DNA of 64,000 bases from Puteibacter caeruleilacunae (lineage in GTDB: Bacteria > Bacteroidota > Bacteroidia > Bacteroidales > Prolixibacteraceae), in contig SJCO01000002.1 of NCBI GenBank assembly GCA_005217565.1, positions 248,001 through 312,000 on the forward strand. The letters are read 5' to 3'. The notes beneath the pieces are model-generated. The model was not told the origin of the DNA. It saw only the letters and a list, made by a program, of their open reading frames with translations, and did no database searches. Each line of letters begins with the position of its first letter. Positions within the stretch are counted from its first letter, which is position 1. Positions 17,491-26,781 of this stretch are shown here, one piece after another. The position numbers and the translations under genes are program-made.

Positions 17491-20400
17491 ATGAAAAAAA
17501 TTCCAAAAGGTACCGCTAATGGAGGTGGTATGTTTAAAATTTTAGTAATAATGAAACTAACTCTATTACTTAGTATAATTTTGACATTTAACACATTTGC
17601 TAAGACTTTCGGTCAAAACAAAGTGTTTTCCATTGAAATGCAAAGTGCAACATTAATGGATGTCCTTGAAAAAATTGAAGATCAGTCTGATTTTTACTTC
17701 TTCTACAAAACTGAAGAAGTAAAAAATGTGAAGTTGAAGAACATCCGCTTCAAAGATGCTACCATCTATGAAGTATTGGAGAAATTACTTCAAGATGAAA
17801 AATTTAACTATAAGGTAGTAGATAACTATGTGGCGATTACAAAGTCTGATCTCAAACAGACAAATGGAGACGCTAACCAAAAGCAAAAAACACTAAAAGG
17901 TAAAGTTACCGACTCGGCAGGGGAACCAATTCCTGGAGTATCGGTGGTGGTAAAAGGAACTGCCATTGGAATTACGACCGATTTGGAAGGAAACTATACA
18001 CTGCAAATTCCTGAGAGCAGCGAAACAATCGTCTTCTCGTTTGTAGGAATGAAAACACAGGAGATTGCCTTTACGGGAAAAACTACAATCAACATTAAGC
18101 TACAGGAAGAAGATATAGCAGTTGACGAGGTTGTTGTTACAGCTCTAGGTTTATCACGCGAAAAGAAAGCACTAGGTTATGCTGTACAAAAAGTTGCCGG
18201 TGATAAAGTTGTGGAATCAAAAGAGCTAGATGTAGTCAATTCTCTTGCAGGAAAAGTTTCAGGTGTTCATATTACCCAAGGTGGTGGCGGTCTTGCCGGT
18301 GGAGGTTCACGTATTGTAATCCGTGGAGAAACATCATTGGCTGGAAAGAACGAACCAATGTATGTTGTAGATGGTATTCCGGCAAGTAGTATCAATGATA
18401 TTGCAAGCGAGGATATTGAGTCTATTTCAGTACTGAAAGGACCTGCTGCGGCTGCATTATACGGATCTAGAGCAGGTGCAGGTGTTATTCTGTTAACCAC
18501 GAAAGAAGGACCAAAAAATGGTAGATTAAACGTTGAGATTAATTCTAGTTTCAGTCTTTCTAATCCGATGATACTTCCTGATGCACAAGATCAGTACGGA
18601 CAAGGATCTGGAGGGGAATACTTCAGTAACAAAGGACAAAGCTGGGGACCAAAATTTGAAGGGCAACCAATCACTCAACTTTGGGGCTCTGAAAAATGGG
18701 AGGCGCATCCTGATAACGCAAAAGATTTCTACGACACAGGATCAATATTCACCAACAACATCTCTTTGGCCGGCGATAACAAAACAGGTCGCTACAGGAT
18801 ATCATTCACCGATGTTCGTCAGGATGGAATGATTCCGAATACATCTTATCGCGAAAATCGTGTAGATATCACTACAGGATGGAGCTTCATGGATGGCCTA
18901 CTTGATATCAAATCAAATGTTAAGTATGCCCGTACATTCAGTGACAATGACAAAGGAATGGATCCAAGAATGTGGCCTGCGAATATCGATTTAAATGAAC
19001 TGAAGAATTACTGGGAAGAAAAAGGTGTTAAACAACGTCAGTGGCTAGAGCAATCCGACAACCCATATTTCTCATTATACGAGAATACCAACTTCTGGAT
19101 CAATGAGAAATACATTGGGAACTTATCTCTTAACTTTAAGTTCTCTGATGAATGGAGTTTATTGTTACGCTCAGGAGTGAATGGACGAGTAAGAGAAACT
19201 CGTTACAAGGAACAAGTAACAACCGAAGGTCCAAACCGCGAGCATGGAAAGTTCTCTACTGGTATGTCGAAAGGTTACGAGATGAACTCTGATTTCCTTT
19301 TAACCTATAACAAACAAATCAATAGTGACCTTTCATTAGTAGCTTCATTTGGAGGTAACATGATGTCGACTGATGGTAGCTGGATTAGTGGAGAATCATC
19401 GCAACTACTAATTCCTGATGTATACAACCTAAGCAACTACCGCACTTATCCTACGGTATCAAATGCCTACGACCAACATAGCAAAACCAATGCGTTGTAC
19501 GGATTTGTTAATTTGGGATATAAAAGCATGATCTATTTAGACATCACTGCCAGGAACGATTGGAACTCAACATTGATGTATAAAGAAAATGATTCTTATT
19601 TCTATCCGTCAGCAAGTTTAAGTGTGTTGTTAAACAAGATGCTCAACCTAAATGAGAAGATTGATCTATTGAAAATAAAGGCTAACTACGCAGGGGTTGG
19701 TAATGCAACCACACCGTTCCAATTAGATCCTTTCTACAATTTCACAAAAGGTAGTGGTGGTGTAGCTAGTATTTCCGAGGATCGTGTAAAGAGTAATCCT
19801 GACTTGAAACCAGAATACTCCAACTCTTTGGAATTTGGAGCCCAGGCAACACTTTTCAAAAACCGATTGAACGTTGATGTTACCTACTACAATGTAAAGA
19901 CAAAGAACCAAATTTGGAGCATGGCTGTTAGTCCGATATCCGGATATGATCAGATCATTAGAAATATTGGTAAAGTATCGAGTGAAGGACTTGAGTTAAC
20001 CATTGGAGCAACACCTGTAAAGACTAAGAAATTCCAATGGAACACAGCACTAAACTGGTCGATGGATCGCACTAAAGTAACTGAACTTGATGATGAAAAT
20101 CCTGAATATGCAATTACACACAACATTGATTACCGCCTGTTTACATACGACTTTGTAGGTGAACGTCGTGGAGCAATTTATTCGCGCGTGGCCCGTAAAT
20201 TCAAGTATGATGAAAACGAGCACGAAGCATCTCTAAAACAATACGACGGACAATTATTCTTTGATGGAAGTAAAGATTTACCTCGAAGCGATAAAGAAAT
20301 TATTGGATACTACAATCCTGATTGGATTGGTTCGTGGAGCAATGAGTTTAGCTACAATAATTTCAACCTATCATTCTTGTTCTTTGCCAACTATGGAAAC

Positions 20401-20862
20401 GCTGTGTTCAATGGTTTTGAAAAGACATTTGTAAATCAAGGATTAGATAAAAGAACTGTTGCTGGTCGTGAGACAGGTGTATTACCTGAAGGAGTATGGG
20501 AATCACCAGAAGGCATCCGCCCATTTGTTGAAGGCGATGAAGTAAATGCAGAAAGCTACTGGGGCGATTTCATGACCGATGGTGAAATCAATGATATTTG
20601 GATAACCGATGGTTCTTTCCTTAAATTGAAAGAAATGACTTTAGGATATAATGTTCCTAAAAAACTCCTTGGAAAAGGATTATTGAAAGATCTTAGAATT
20701 TCTCTAACAGGAAGAAACCTTGCACTATGGACAAAGGTTAAGCATGTTGATCCTGAAACATTTAAAAGTGCAGGCAATGCAGGAAGTGTACCAGGAATTG
20801 CGAATGCTGGTGGTGTTCCTTCAGCAAGAACCTTTACGCTAAACGTAAGAATGCGATTCTAA
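17491..20862 (+). CDS. SusC-like TonB-dependent transporter with STN domain, locus A
   Basis: A protein of 1123 residues from the ATG at 17491; an upstream TTG frame lies in the leader and is rejected. Order: leader and signal segment, STN domain (FSIEMQSATLMDVLEKIEDQ to YVAITKS), CarboxypepD-regulatory-like domain (LKGKVTDSAGEPIPGVSVVV), TonB plug (VYVVDGIPASSINDIASED region) and a C-terminal beta-barrel ending in aromatic-rich FTLNVRMRF. It imports oligosaccharides across the outer membrane with energy from TonB, together with the SusD lipoprotein encoded 44 bp downstream. The STN domain links substrate binding to the FecR/sigma pair upstream. Substrate is not readable from the sequence; the following GH43-GH31 gene suggests a galactan-containing glycan. 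Confidence 0.93.
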   Translation: MKKIPKGTANGGGMFKILVIMKLTLLLSIILTFNTFAKTFGQNKVFSIEMQSATLMDVLEKIEDQSDFYFFYKTEEVKNVKLKNIRFKDATIYEVLEKLLQDEKFNYKVVDNYVAITKSDLKQTNGDANQKQKTLKGKVTDSAGEPIPGVSVVVKGTAIGITTDLEGNYTLQIPESSETIVFSFVGMKTQEIAFTGKTTINIKLQEEDIAVDEVVVTALGLSREKKALGYAVQKVAGDKVVESKELDVVNSLAGKVSGVHITQGGGGLAGGGSRIVIRGETSLAGKNEPMYVVDGIPASSINDIASEDIESISVLKGPAAAALYGSRAGAGVILLTTKEGPKNGRLNVEINSSFSLSNPMILPDAQDQYGQGSGGEYFSNKGQSWGPKFEGQPITQLWGSEKWEAHPDNAKDFYDTGSIFTNNISLAGDNKTGRYRISFTDVRQDGMIPNTSYRENRVDITTGWSFMDGLLDIKSNVKYARTFSDNDKGMDPRMWPANIDLNELKNYWEEKGVKQRQWLEQSDNPYFSLYENTNFWINEKYIGNLSLNFKFSDEWSLLLRSGVNGRVRETRYKEQVTTEGPNREHGKFSTGMSKGYEMNSDFLLTYNKQINSDLSLVASFGGNMMSTDGSWISGESSQLLIPDVYNLSNYRTYPTVSNAYDQHSKTNALYGFVNLGYKSMIYLDITARNDWNSTLMYKENDSYFYPSASLSVLLNKMLNLNEKIDLLKIKANYAGVGNATTPFQLDPFYNFTKGSGGVASISEDRVKSNPDLKPEYSNSLEFGAQATLFKNRLNVDVTYYNVKTKNQIWSMAVSPISGYDQIIRNIGKVSSEGLELTIGATPVKTKKFQWNTALNWSMDRTKVTELDDENPEYAITHNIDYRLFTYDFVGERRGAIYSRVARKFKYDENEHEASLKQYDGQLFFDGSKDLPRSDKEIIGYYNPDWIGSWSNEFSYNNFNLSFLFFANYGNAVFNGFEKTFVNQGLDKRTVAGRETGVLPEGVWESPEGIRPFVEGDEVNAESYWGDFMTDGEINDIWITDGSFLKLKEMTLGYNVPKKLLGKGLLKDLRISLTGRNLALWTKVKHVDPETFKSAGNAGSVPGIANAGGVPSARTFTLNVRMRF

Positions 20863-20906
20863 TGAGAGGTATTAATGAATTTTCACTAAACTAAAACAAG
20901 AGAAAA

Positions 20907-22679
20907 ATGAAAAACTCAATAATAAAACTGTGGTGCTTGGTATTTCTAGTTACCTCCTTTTCGTGTAGAACCTGGGATGAGGAATTTAATACTGACATCA
21001 ACAAACCACAGATCACTAGCGGAAGTACCATTCACCCTAAGTATTTTGTAGGACCTATGATTGAAGGATCTGACCGTTTTGCAGAAACAATTATCAATGT
21101 AATGGGAGCCGTATCAGAGTATACTGGAAAACAGCGAAGCTTAAGTCAGGGTAACCGCCATCGCTCATGGCACGATTTAGATGGCAACATATGGGGACCT
21201 GCATATTCAAGTATCCGTAACGTTAAAAACTTAAGAAGAGCTGCTCAAGCACTAGAGGATAAACGCTATGAGGCAGTAGCGGATATTTGGGAATGTTACC
21301 TGATGTACACGATCTGTACTATTGATGGACCAATTCCTTATTTCGATGTAATCAATGATTCTGATGAAGTAAAGTACCTGATCTCATACGATCCTCAGAA
21401 GGAAATCTACCCTGCTATTCTTGAGAAGCTAAAACAGGCAGGATTAATGATCAACTCTTCGGATGATAATATTGATGATAAAAGTGACTATGTATATGCT
21501 GGTGATATTCTTAAGTGGAAGAAATTAGCCAATACGCTAAGATTCAGAATGGCACTGTACATGTATAATGCAGATCCACAATCGGCTCAAAGCATCATGC
21601 AGGAGATTGTATCTGACAGTAATACTTATCCTGTATTCTCTTCTAATGAAGATAACTTTGCAATTAACTACGATGGTGTAGACAGAATATCATATTGGTT
21701 TAGAATTGGCGACTGGCAGCTACGAGAAAACACAATGAGTAACATCTTAATTGAGCGACTTATTTCGTTGAAAGATCCTCGTGTCTATGTTTATGCCAAA
21801 CCAGTACAAAAGGTACATGATAATGCTGACACAAACGTATTACCTAGTAATCCAGGGGTAGATAAGTACATCGGCCACCTGTATGGAATTACAACAGGAA
21901 ATGGAGATGCCAGCTCCTGGAATGGCGGAATGGAATACTGCAGTCGAATAGGTGATTGGTTTATTACTGTTGACAGCGAAATGCGCGCAACATCTGATTG
22001 TGCAGATCACCCGATAGTATTAGGAACATATGCAGAGTTAAACTTCAATCTTGCTGAGGCTGCTAAAAAAGGCATCATTACAGGAGGAGATGAAGTTGCA
22101 CGTCAATACTATGAAAAAGGTATTGAGGCATCAATGGATATGTTTAGCTGTGGTTTTACTGGAACAGACAAATACGACAGAGCATATGCAGATCAAGGCT
22201 TATCAAATTTAGATGAATACAAGCAACAAAGCCATGTTGACTGGAATGCGGGAAGAGATCATTTGTTACTTATCGCAGAACAAAAATGGTTAGCATCGGT
22301 ATTCCTTGGTTTTGAATCTTATTTTGATCATCGCCGTACTATGTTGCCTCAACTAAGAGCATCACACCGATCGGCAAACTATGAATCATCGGGTTCAGGT
22401 ACACAATTTCCATCCAGAACTGCATACCCAGCCAGTGAAGAAGCTGAAAATACAGTAGCGTACAATCAAGCAAGAGCAACTGGTTTTGATATCCCTATAA
22501 CAGGAGATAACAACAGAAATGAAGCAAGAATGTGGTTATTGAACAATGCTGGTAGTCCTTCATTGGAGATGCCAACATTCCAGGAACCATTAAAATCGAA
22601 CGAAGAGTATCCAGGACAAGCAAACTTTAGGACCTGGTATGATAACAACTGGAACAGTATGTTCTGGTGGAATGATTAG
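20907..22679 (+). CDS. SusD-like surface glycan-binding lipoprotein, locus A
   Basis: A protein of 590 residues with lipobox FSC (residue about 20, SFSCRT). The TPR-like helical body and long insertions fit the SusD-like_2 type (VMGAVSEYTGKQRSL, YAGDILKWKKLANTLRFRMALYMY, LNFNLAEAA). It sits on the outer-membrane surface as the lid of the SusC barrel and selects the oligosaccharide. It follows susC directly, with a hairpin terminator after it. Confidence 0.9.
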   Translation: MKNSIIKLWCLVFLVTSFSCRTWDEEFNTDINKPQITSGSTIHPKYFVGPMIEGSDRFAETIINVMGAVSEYTGKQRSLSQGNRHRSWHDLDGNIWGPAYSSIRNVKNLRRAAQALEDKRYEAVADIWECYLMYTICTIDGPIPYFDVINDSDEVKYLISYDPQKEIYPAILEKLKQAGLMINSSDDNIDDKSDYVYAGDILKWKKLANTLRFRMALYMYNADPQSAQSIMQEIVSDSNTYPVFSSNEDNFAINYDGVDRISYWFRIGDWQLRENTMSNILIERLISLKDPRVYVYAKPVQKVHDNADTNVLPSNPGVDKYIGHLYGITTGNGDASSWNGGMEYCSRIGDWFITVDSEMRATSDCADHPIVLGTYAELNFNLAEAAKKGIITGGDEVARQYYEKGIEASMDMFSCGFTGTDKYDRAYADQGLSNLDEYKQQSHVDWNAGRDHLLLIAEQKWLASVFLGFESYFDHRRTMLPQLRASHRSANYESSGSGTQFPSRTAYPASEEAENTVAYNQARATGFDIPITGDNNRNEARMWLLNNAGSPSLEMPTFQEPLKSNEEYPGQANFRTWYDNNWNSMFWWND

Positions 22680-22705
22680 CCTAATACCATAGAGCAATTA
22701 TATTT

Positions 22706-22755
22706 AAGCAGCCATTTCCATCTTTATTTGGAAGTGGTTGCTTTCATTGTTTTTA
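22706..22755 (+). terminator. Hairpin after susD, locus A
   Basis: Imperfect 15 bp stem AAGCAGCCATTTCCA against TGGAAGTGGTTGCTT, followed by a T-rich stretch. It separates susCD from the glycosidase gene. Confidence 0.6.
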
Positions 22756-22878
22756 AATAAGCTACTATCCTAAACCAGTTTAGTAGAAAGCGTTAGCATC
22801 AATAAATCATGTAATTATAAAAAATAGTGTATATTTAAATCCGCATTAACAAGAAATTGTATTAACCAAGTAAGAAAG

Positions 22879-25545
22879 ATGAGAAAGTTTATTCGTAAAG
22901 TATGGAGCTTCCTACTACTGGGAGCACTGTGCATGTCTGTTCATGCTCAGGAGAATTCATTCAAACCAGGAAAAATCTGGAAAGACAACAATGGAGTGCA
23001 CATCAATGCGCACGGAGGGGGAATACTTAAGTATGGTGATACTTACTATTGGTATGGCGAACACAAGATTGAAGGAGACGCTGGTAACAAAGCACATGTT
23101 GGTGTTCATTGCTACTCCTCCAATGATCTGTACAATTGGAAAGATCAGGGGATTGCATTAGCTGTTGTTGAAAATAATCCAAAACACGACATTGCTAAAG
23201 GGTGTATTCTTGAAAGACCTAAGGTAATCTATAACGAAAAGACCGGTAAGTTCGTTATGTGGTTCCACCTTGAGTTGAAAGATCAAGGATATGATGCTGC
23301 TCGCAGTGGGATAGCTGTTGCAGACTCACCTACAGGTCCTTTTAAATTTATCAGGAGCATTCGTCCAAACAAAGGACACTGGCCTGTAAATGTTCATGCT
23401 TTTCATAAAGCACCTGTTGGAAAAGATATAAAGGATGCATACTGTGGTGGTTACGGTTGTTTACCTGCACATGTTGACTCAGTTAATATCTTAGGACGAG
23501 ATTTTTCAAAAGGTCAGATGGCCAGAGATATGAATTTATTTGTAGATGAAGATGGTAAAGCCTATCACATTTACTCTTCTGAAGAAAACAGTACACTTCA
23601 CATCTCCCAATTAAGTGACGACTATCTATCGTATTCAGGAAAGTTTGCAAGAGCATTTCCTAACAGATATATGGAAGCACCAGCAATGTTTAAGTGTAAC
23701 GGGAAATATTACATTATTGCATCTGATTGTACTGGTTGGAGACCTAATGCCGCACGTACAGCAGTTGCTGATCATATCTTCGGACCATGGAGAGAGTTAG
23801 GCAATCCTTGTCGCGGAAAAGAAGCCAACCTTACCTTCAAGTCGCAAAGTACTTATGTACTTCCTATCAATGCAGCCAAAGGTGAATTCATTTATATGGG
23901 AGATCGTTGGACTCCTGAAAATGCTATTGATGGTCGCTACATCTGGTTGCCTATGGTCTATGAAAACGATGAACCTGTAATGCGTTGGCAAGATGAGTGG
24001 AGCATCAGTGAGCTTGCACAAGAAAATAAAGGAGCTATCACTCACACTGAAAAGGTAAATAAACCCGCAGGTAGTAATTGGTGGATGGGAATCATCGGAC
24101 AAGGCCACAAAATGCCTTTTGATGAAGATTTAGAATTTGACACTTGGGGTGCTGGATTTGGAAATCAGGTACAACCTTTAATTATCTCTGACAATGGAGA
24201 TGTTTTATGGAGTGAAGAACCATTACGTATTGAAAATAACTCTGATGAACTAATCGTATCTAGTCGTGATAAGATCATCCGTACTGAAACACAAGGCTCA
24301 TTAAAGGATGCATTCATGTATGCCAGTAAAAACTACTTCCCTCCTTCTGGGAAGATGCCAGACGAGCTACTATTTACAAGTCCACAGTACAACACTTGGA
24401 TTGAATTGATGTATGATCAAAACCAAAAAGACATTCTTAAATATGCTCATGCAATAAAGGATAACGGCTATCCAGCAGGAGTATTAATGATCGACGATAA
24501 CTGGCAGGAAGACTACGGGAAATGGAATTTCCATGAAGGTCGATTTAGTGATCCTAAAGCCATGATGGATGAACTTCATGAGATGGGATATAAGGTAATG
24601 TTATGGGTTTGTCCATTTGTAAGTCCCGACTGCGACATCTATCGTGCTTTAGATGCAAAAGGTTACTTCCTGAAAAACAATTCAGGAGAAACAGCCATGA
24701 TACGCTGGTGGAATGGAGTTAGTGCTTTACTTGATCTATCTAATCCTGATGCTCAACAGTGGTTCAAGGATGAGTTACAACGCTTGGTCGACAAATACGG
24801 AGTAGACGGCTTCAAGTTAGATGCTGGAGATGCAAGATTCTATACACAAGATCTAGACCTTAATGGTCTTTCTCCAAATGATCACTCTCGTCTATATGGA
24901 GAAATTGGTCTGGCATTCCCACTTAACGAATACCGTGCTATGTGGAAAATGGGAGGTCAGCCATTGGCAGAGCGTCTACACGATAAAGATCATAGCTGGG
25001 GCCACCTTAGCATGCTTATCCCACAGATGCTTGTTGAAGGTATTATGGGATACCCATTCTCTTGTCCTGATATGATCGGAGGAGGACAGTATAAATCATT
25101 CCTTGATGGAGCCATTATCGACCAGGAATTAATTGTGAGATCAGCACAATGTCATGCTTTAATGCCGATGATGCAGTTTTCAGTTGCTCCTTGGAGAATA
25201 TTAGATGAAACACACCTTAAGGCTGTGAAAAAATCAATCGACATTCGTCAGCAGTACAAAGACTATATCCTCCAATTGGCCAAAGAGGCTGCAAAAACAG
25301 GAGAACCCATCATGCGCCCTATGGAATACAATTATCCAAAACAAGGATATGCAAAAATCACCGACCAGTTTATGCTTGGAAATAAGATTCTAGTTGCACC
25401 AGTCCTTGAAAAAGGAGCTCGCACACGCAGCGTAAAACTACCTGCTGGAAAGTGGATGCTTCCATCAGGAAAAAAAGTCAAAGGAGGTAAAACTCTAGAA
25501 TTTGATGTCGCATTAGATGAACTACTTTATTTTGTAAAGCAATAA
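22879..25545 (+). CDS. Secreted GH43-GH31 two-domain glycoside hydrolase
   Basis: A protein of 888 residues with a Sec signal (1-24). Residues about 30-375 form a GH43 propeller of the exo-beta-1,3-galactanase-like type: INAHGGGILKYGDTYYWYGE, catalytic acid candidate Glu112 in LERPKV and Gln323 in FKSQST; this group lacks the usual GH43 base Asp. After a linker, residues about 480-860 are a GH31 barrel: LMIDDNWQ, nucleophile Asp648 in FKLDAGD, acid/base candidate Asp731 in CPDMIGGG. The usual GH31 N-terminal sandwich is largely missing. One unbroken frame encodes both. An alpha-linked cap followed by a galactan end is a likely target. Likely periplasmic, part of locus A. Confidence 0.85.
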   Translation: MRKFIRKVWSFLLLGALCMSVHAQENSFKPGKIWKDNNGVHINAHGGGILKYGDTYYWYGEHKIEGDAGNKAHVGVHCYSSNDLYNWKDQGIALAVVENNPKHDIAKGCILERPKVIYNEKTGKFVMWFHLELKDQGYDAARSGIAVADSPTGPFKFIRSIRPNKGHWPVNVHAFHKAPVGKDIKDAYCGGYGCLPAHVDSVNILGRDFSKGQMARDMNLFVDEDGKAYHIYSSEENSTLHISQLSDDYLSYSGKFARAFPNRYMEAPAMFKCNGKYYIIASDCTGWRPNAARTAVADHIFGPWRELGNPCRGKEANLTFKSQSTYVLPINAAKGEFIYMGDRWTPENAIDGRYIWLPMVYENDEPVMRWQDEWSISELAQENKGAITHTEKVNKPAGSNWWMGIIGQGHKMPFDEDLEFDTWGAGFGNQVQPLIISDNGDVLWSEEPLRIENNSDELIVSSRDKIIRTETQGSLKDAFMYASKNYFPPSGKMPDELLFTSPQYNTWIELMYDQNQKDILKYAHAIKDNGYPAGVLMIDDNWQEDYGKWNFHEGRFSDPKAMMDELHEMGYKVMLWVCPFVSPDCDIYRALDAKGYFLKNNSGETAMIRWWNGVSALLDLSNPDAQQWFKDELQRLVDKYGVDGFKLDAGDARFYTQDLDLNGLSPNDHSRLYGEIGLAFPLNEYRAMWKMGGQPLAERLHDKDHSWGHLSMLIPQMLVEGIMGYPFSCPDMIGGGQYKSFLDGAIIDQELIVRSAQCHALMPMMQFSVAPWRILDETHLKAVKKSIDIRQQYKDYILQLAKEAAKTGEPIMRPMEYNYPKQGYAKITDQFMLGNKILVAPVLEKGARTRSVKLPAGKWMLPSGKKVKGGKTLEFDVALDELLYFVKQ

Positions 25546-25566
25546 ATTGAGATAACATATAAATGG

Positions 25567-25620
25567 AGTGTCTGTAGACTATCGATAGTTCATATCGGAT
25601 AGGTACAGACACTTTTTTTG
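25567..25620 (+). terminator. Intrinsic terminator after the GH43-GH31 gene
   Basis: Perfect 10 bp stem AGTGTCTGTA/TACAGACACT followed by seven T. The loop carries an inner palindrome CTATCGATAG. Confidence 0.85.
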
Positions 25621-25771
25621 TGTCTTTAATTCGCATATGGAACTAAACCGTTACATCAACTTGCAATTTTCTTGGGTATTATTAAATAGTTCTATATTTA
25701 GGTCTTAAATCTTTTATCCAATTGTCAGTGAACATCTTAAAACTGACAAATTAACCCAAAGAATAAACGAC

Positions 25772-26671
25772 ATGAAAAAAGCGCTAATCGTAATCTTATG
25801 TGCCATTACTCTAATTAGTTGTAGTGGGAATAAGAAGAAACAACAAGTAAAACAACCAGAAACACCAAAGCAAACATTCGAACTTGTTGCTGAGGTTCCA
25901 AATCTGGCTCATTGCGAATCGATTACTTACGATGCAAAAAGAGAAGTTTTATATGTTTCAATTCAGGCAGATAAAAAAACACCTCTTGACGGATCTATCG
26001 CAAAAATTTCTTTGGATGGCAAGGTATTGAACGCGGACTTTATAACAGGACTTAACGATCCTAAAGGGATTACAGTTGTAGGAGATAAGCTTTATGCAGC
26101 TGACATCACTGAATTGGTAGAGATTGACCTTACCACAGAAAAAGTGATTAAAAAACACACTGCTGATGCTGTATTCTTGAATGATGTAACTGCTGATAAG
26201 GATGGAAATGTTTATGTTTCTGATATGTTTACATCTTCAGTGTACAAACTTGATACTGCTGGAAAATTCAGCAACTGGTTTCAATCAGCAGAGATGGAGA
26301 ATCCTAACGGATTGTTGGTCGTAGGCAACGATATGTACATTGGTGCTTGGGGTAACTTTGATAATGAGGATCCTCTTTCTGCACCACATGGTCGCTTCTT
26401 AAAGATGGATATTGCTACCAAACAAATTGAAAAAGTAACCAATGATCCTATCGGACACCTGGATGGAGTTCAGGTATTCAATAATAACGAATTCTTACTT
26501 TCAGATTGGTTAGCTGGTGTTGTGTTTAAAACATCTAAAGACGGTAAAAATGAAATAGTATTGAAGTCAGAGAAAAGTATTGGTGACATTCTGTATATCG
26601 CAGATAAAAAGCTATTGGCCCTGCCAATTAACCTGACCAACAAAGCAATGATTTACAAAGTGAATATCTAA
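25772..26671 (+). CDS. SMP-30/gluconolactonase-like propeller lipoprotein
   Basis: A protein of 299 residues with lipobox ISC (LISCSGN) and a six-bladed NHL/SMP-30-like propeller: DGSIAKISLDGKV, GITVVGDKLYAAD, VTADKDGNVYVSDM, NGLLVVGNDMYIGAWG, LDGVQVFNNNEFLLSD. Family members hydrolyse sugar lactones or bind ligands. Acidic residues on the central axis that would bind a divalent metal are plausible but cannot be placed safely. It has its own promoter-like TATATTTA upstream and a terminator downstream. It may finish an oxidised-sugar step for locus A or work independently. Confidence 0.72.
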   Translation: MKKALIVILCAITLISCSGNKKKQQVKQPETPKQTFELVAEVPNLAHCESITYDAKREVLYVSIQADKKTPLDGSIAKISLDGKVLNADFITGLNDPKGITVVGDKLYAADITELVEIDLTTEKVIKKHTADAVFLNDVTADKDGNVYVSDMFTSSVYKLDTAGKFSNWFQSAEMENPNGLLVVGNDMYIGAWGNFDNEDPLSAPHGRFLKMDIATKQIEKVTNDPIGHLDGVQVFNNNEFLLSDWLAGVVFKTSKDGKNEIVLKSEKSIGDILYIADKKLLALPINLTNKAMIYKVNI

Positions 26672-26683
26672 TTTACAAATATT

Positions 26684-26712
26684 AAAGGGTGACCACAAAC
26701 AGTCACCCTTTT
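26684..26712 (+). terminator. Intrinsic terminator of the SMP-30-like gene
   Basis: AAAGGGTGAC/GTCACCCTTT stem, 8-nt loop, then T-rich tail. Confidence 0.8.
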
Positions 26713-26781
26713 CTGATTAAATCAACTTACCAACCTATGCATCAGATACCATCCCAATAGCAATTAGAAAAGATGCATAGT

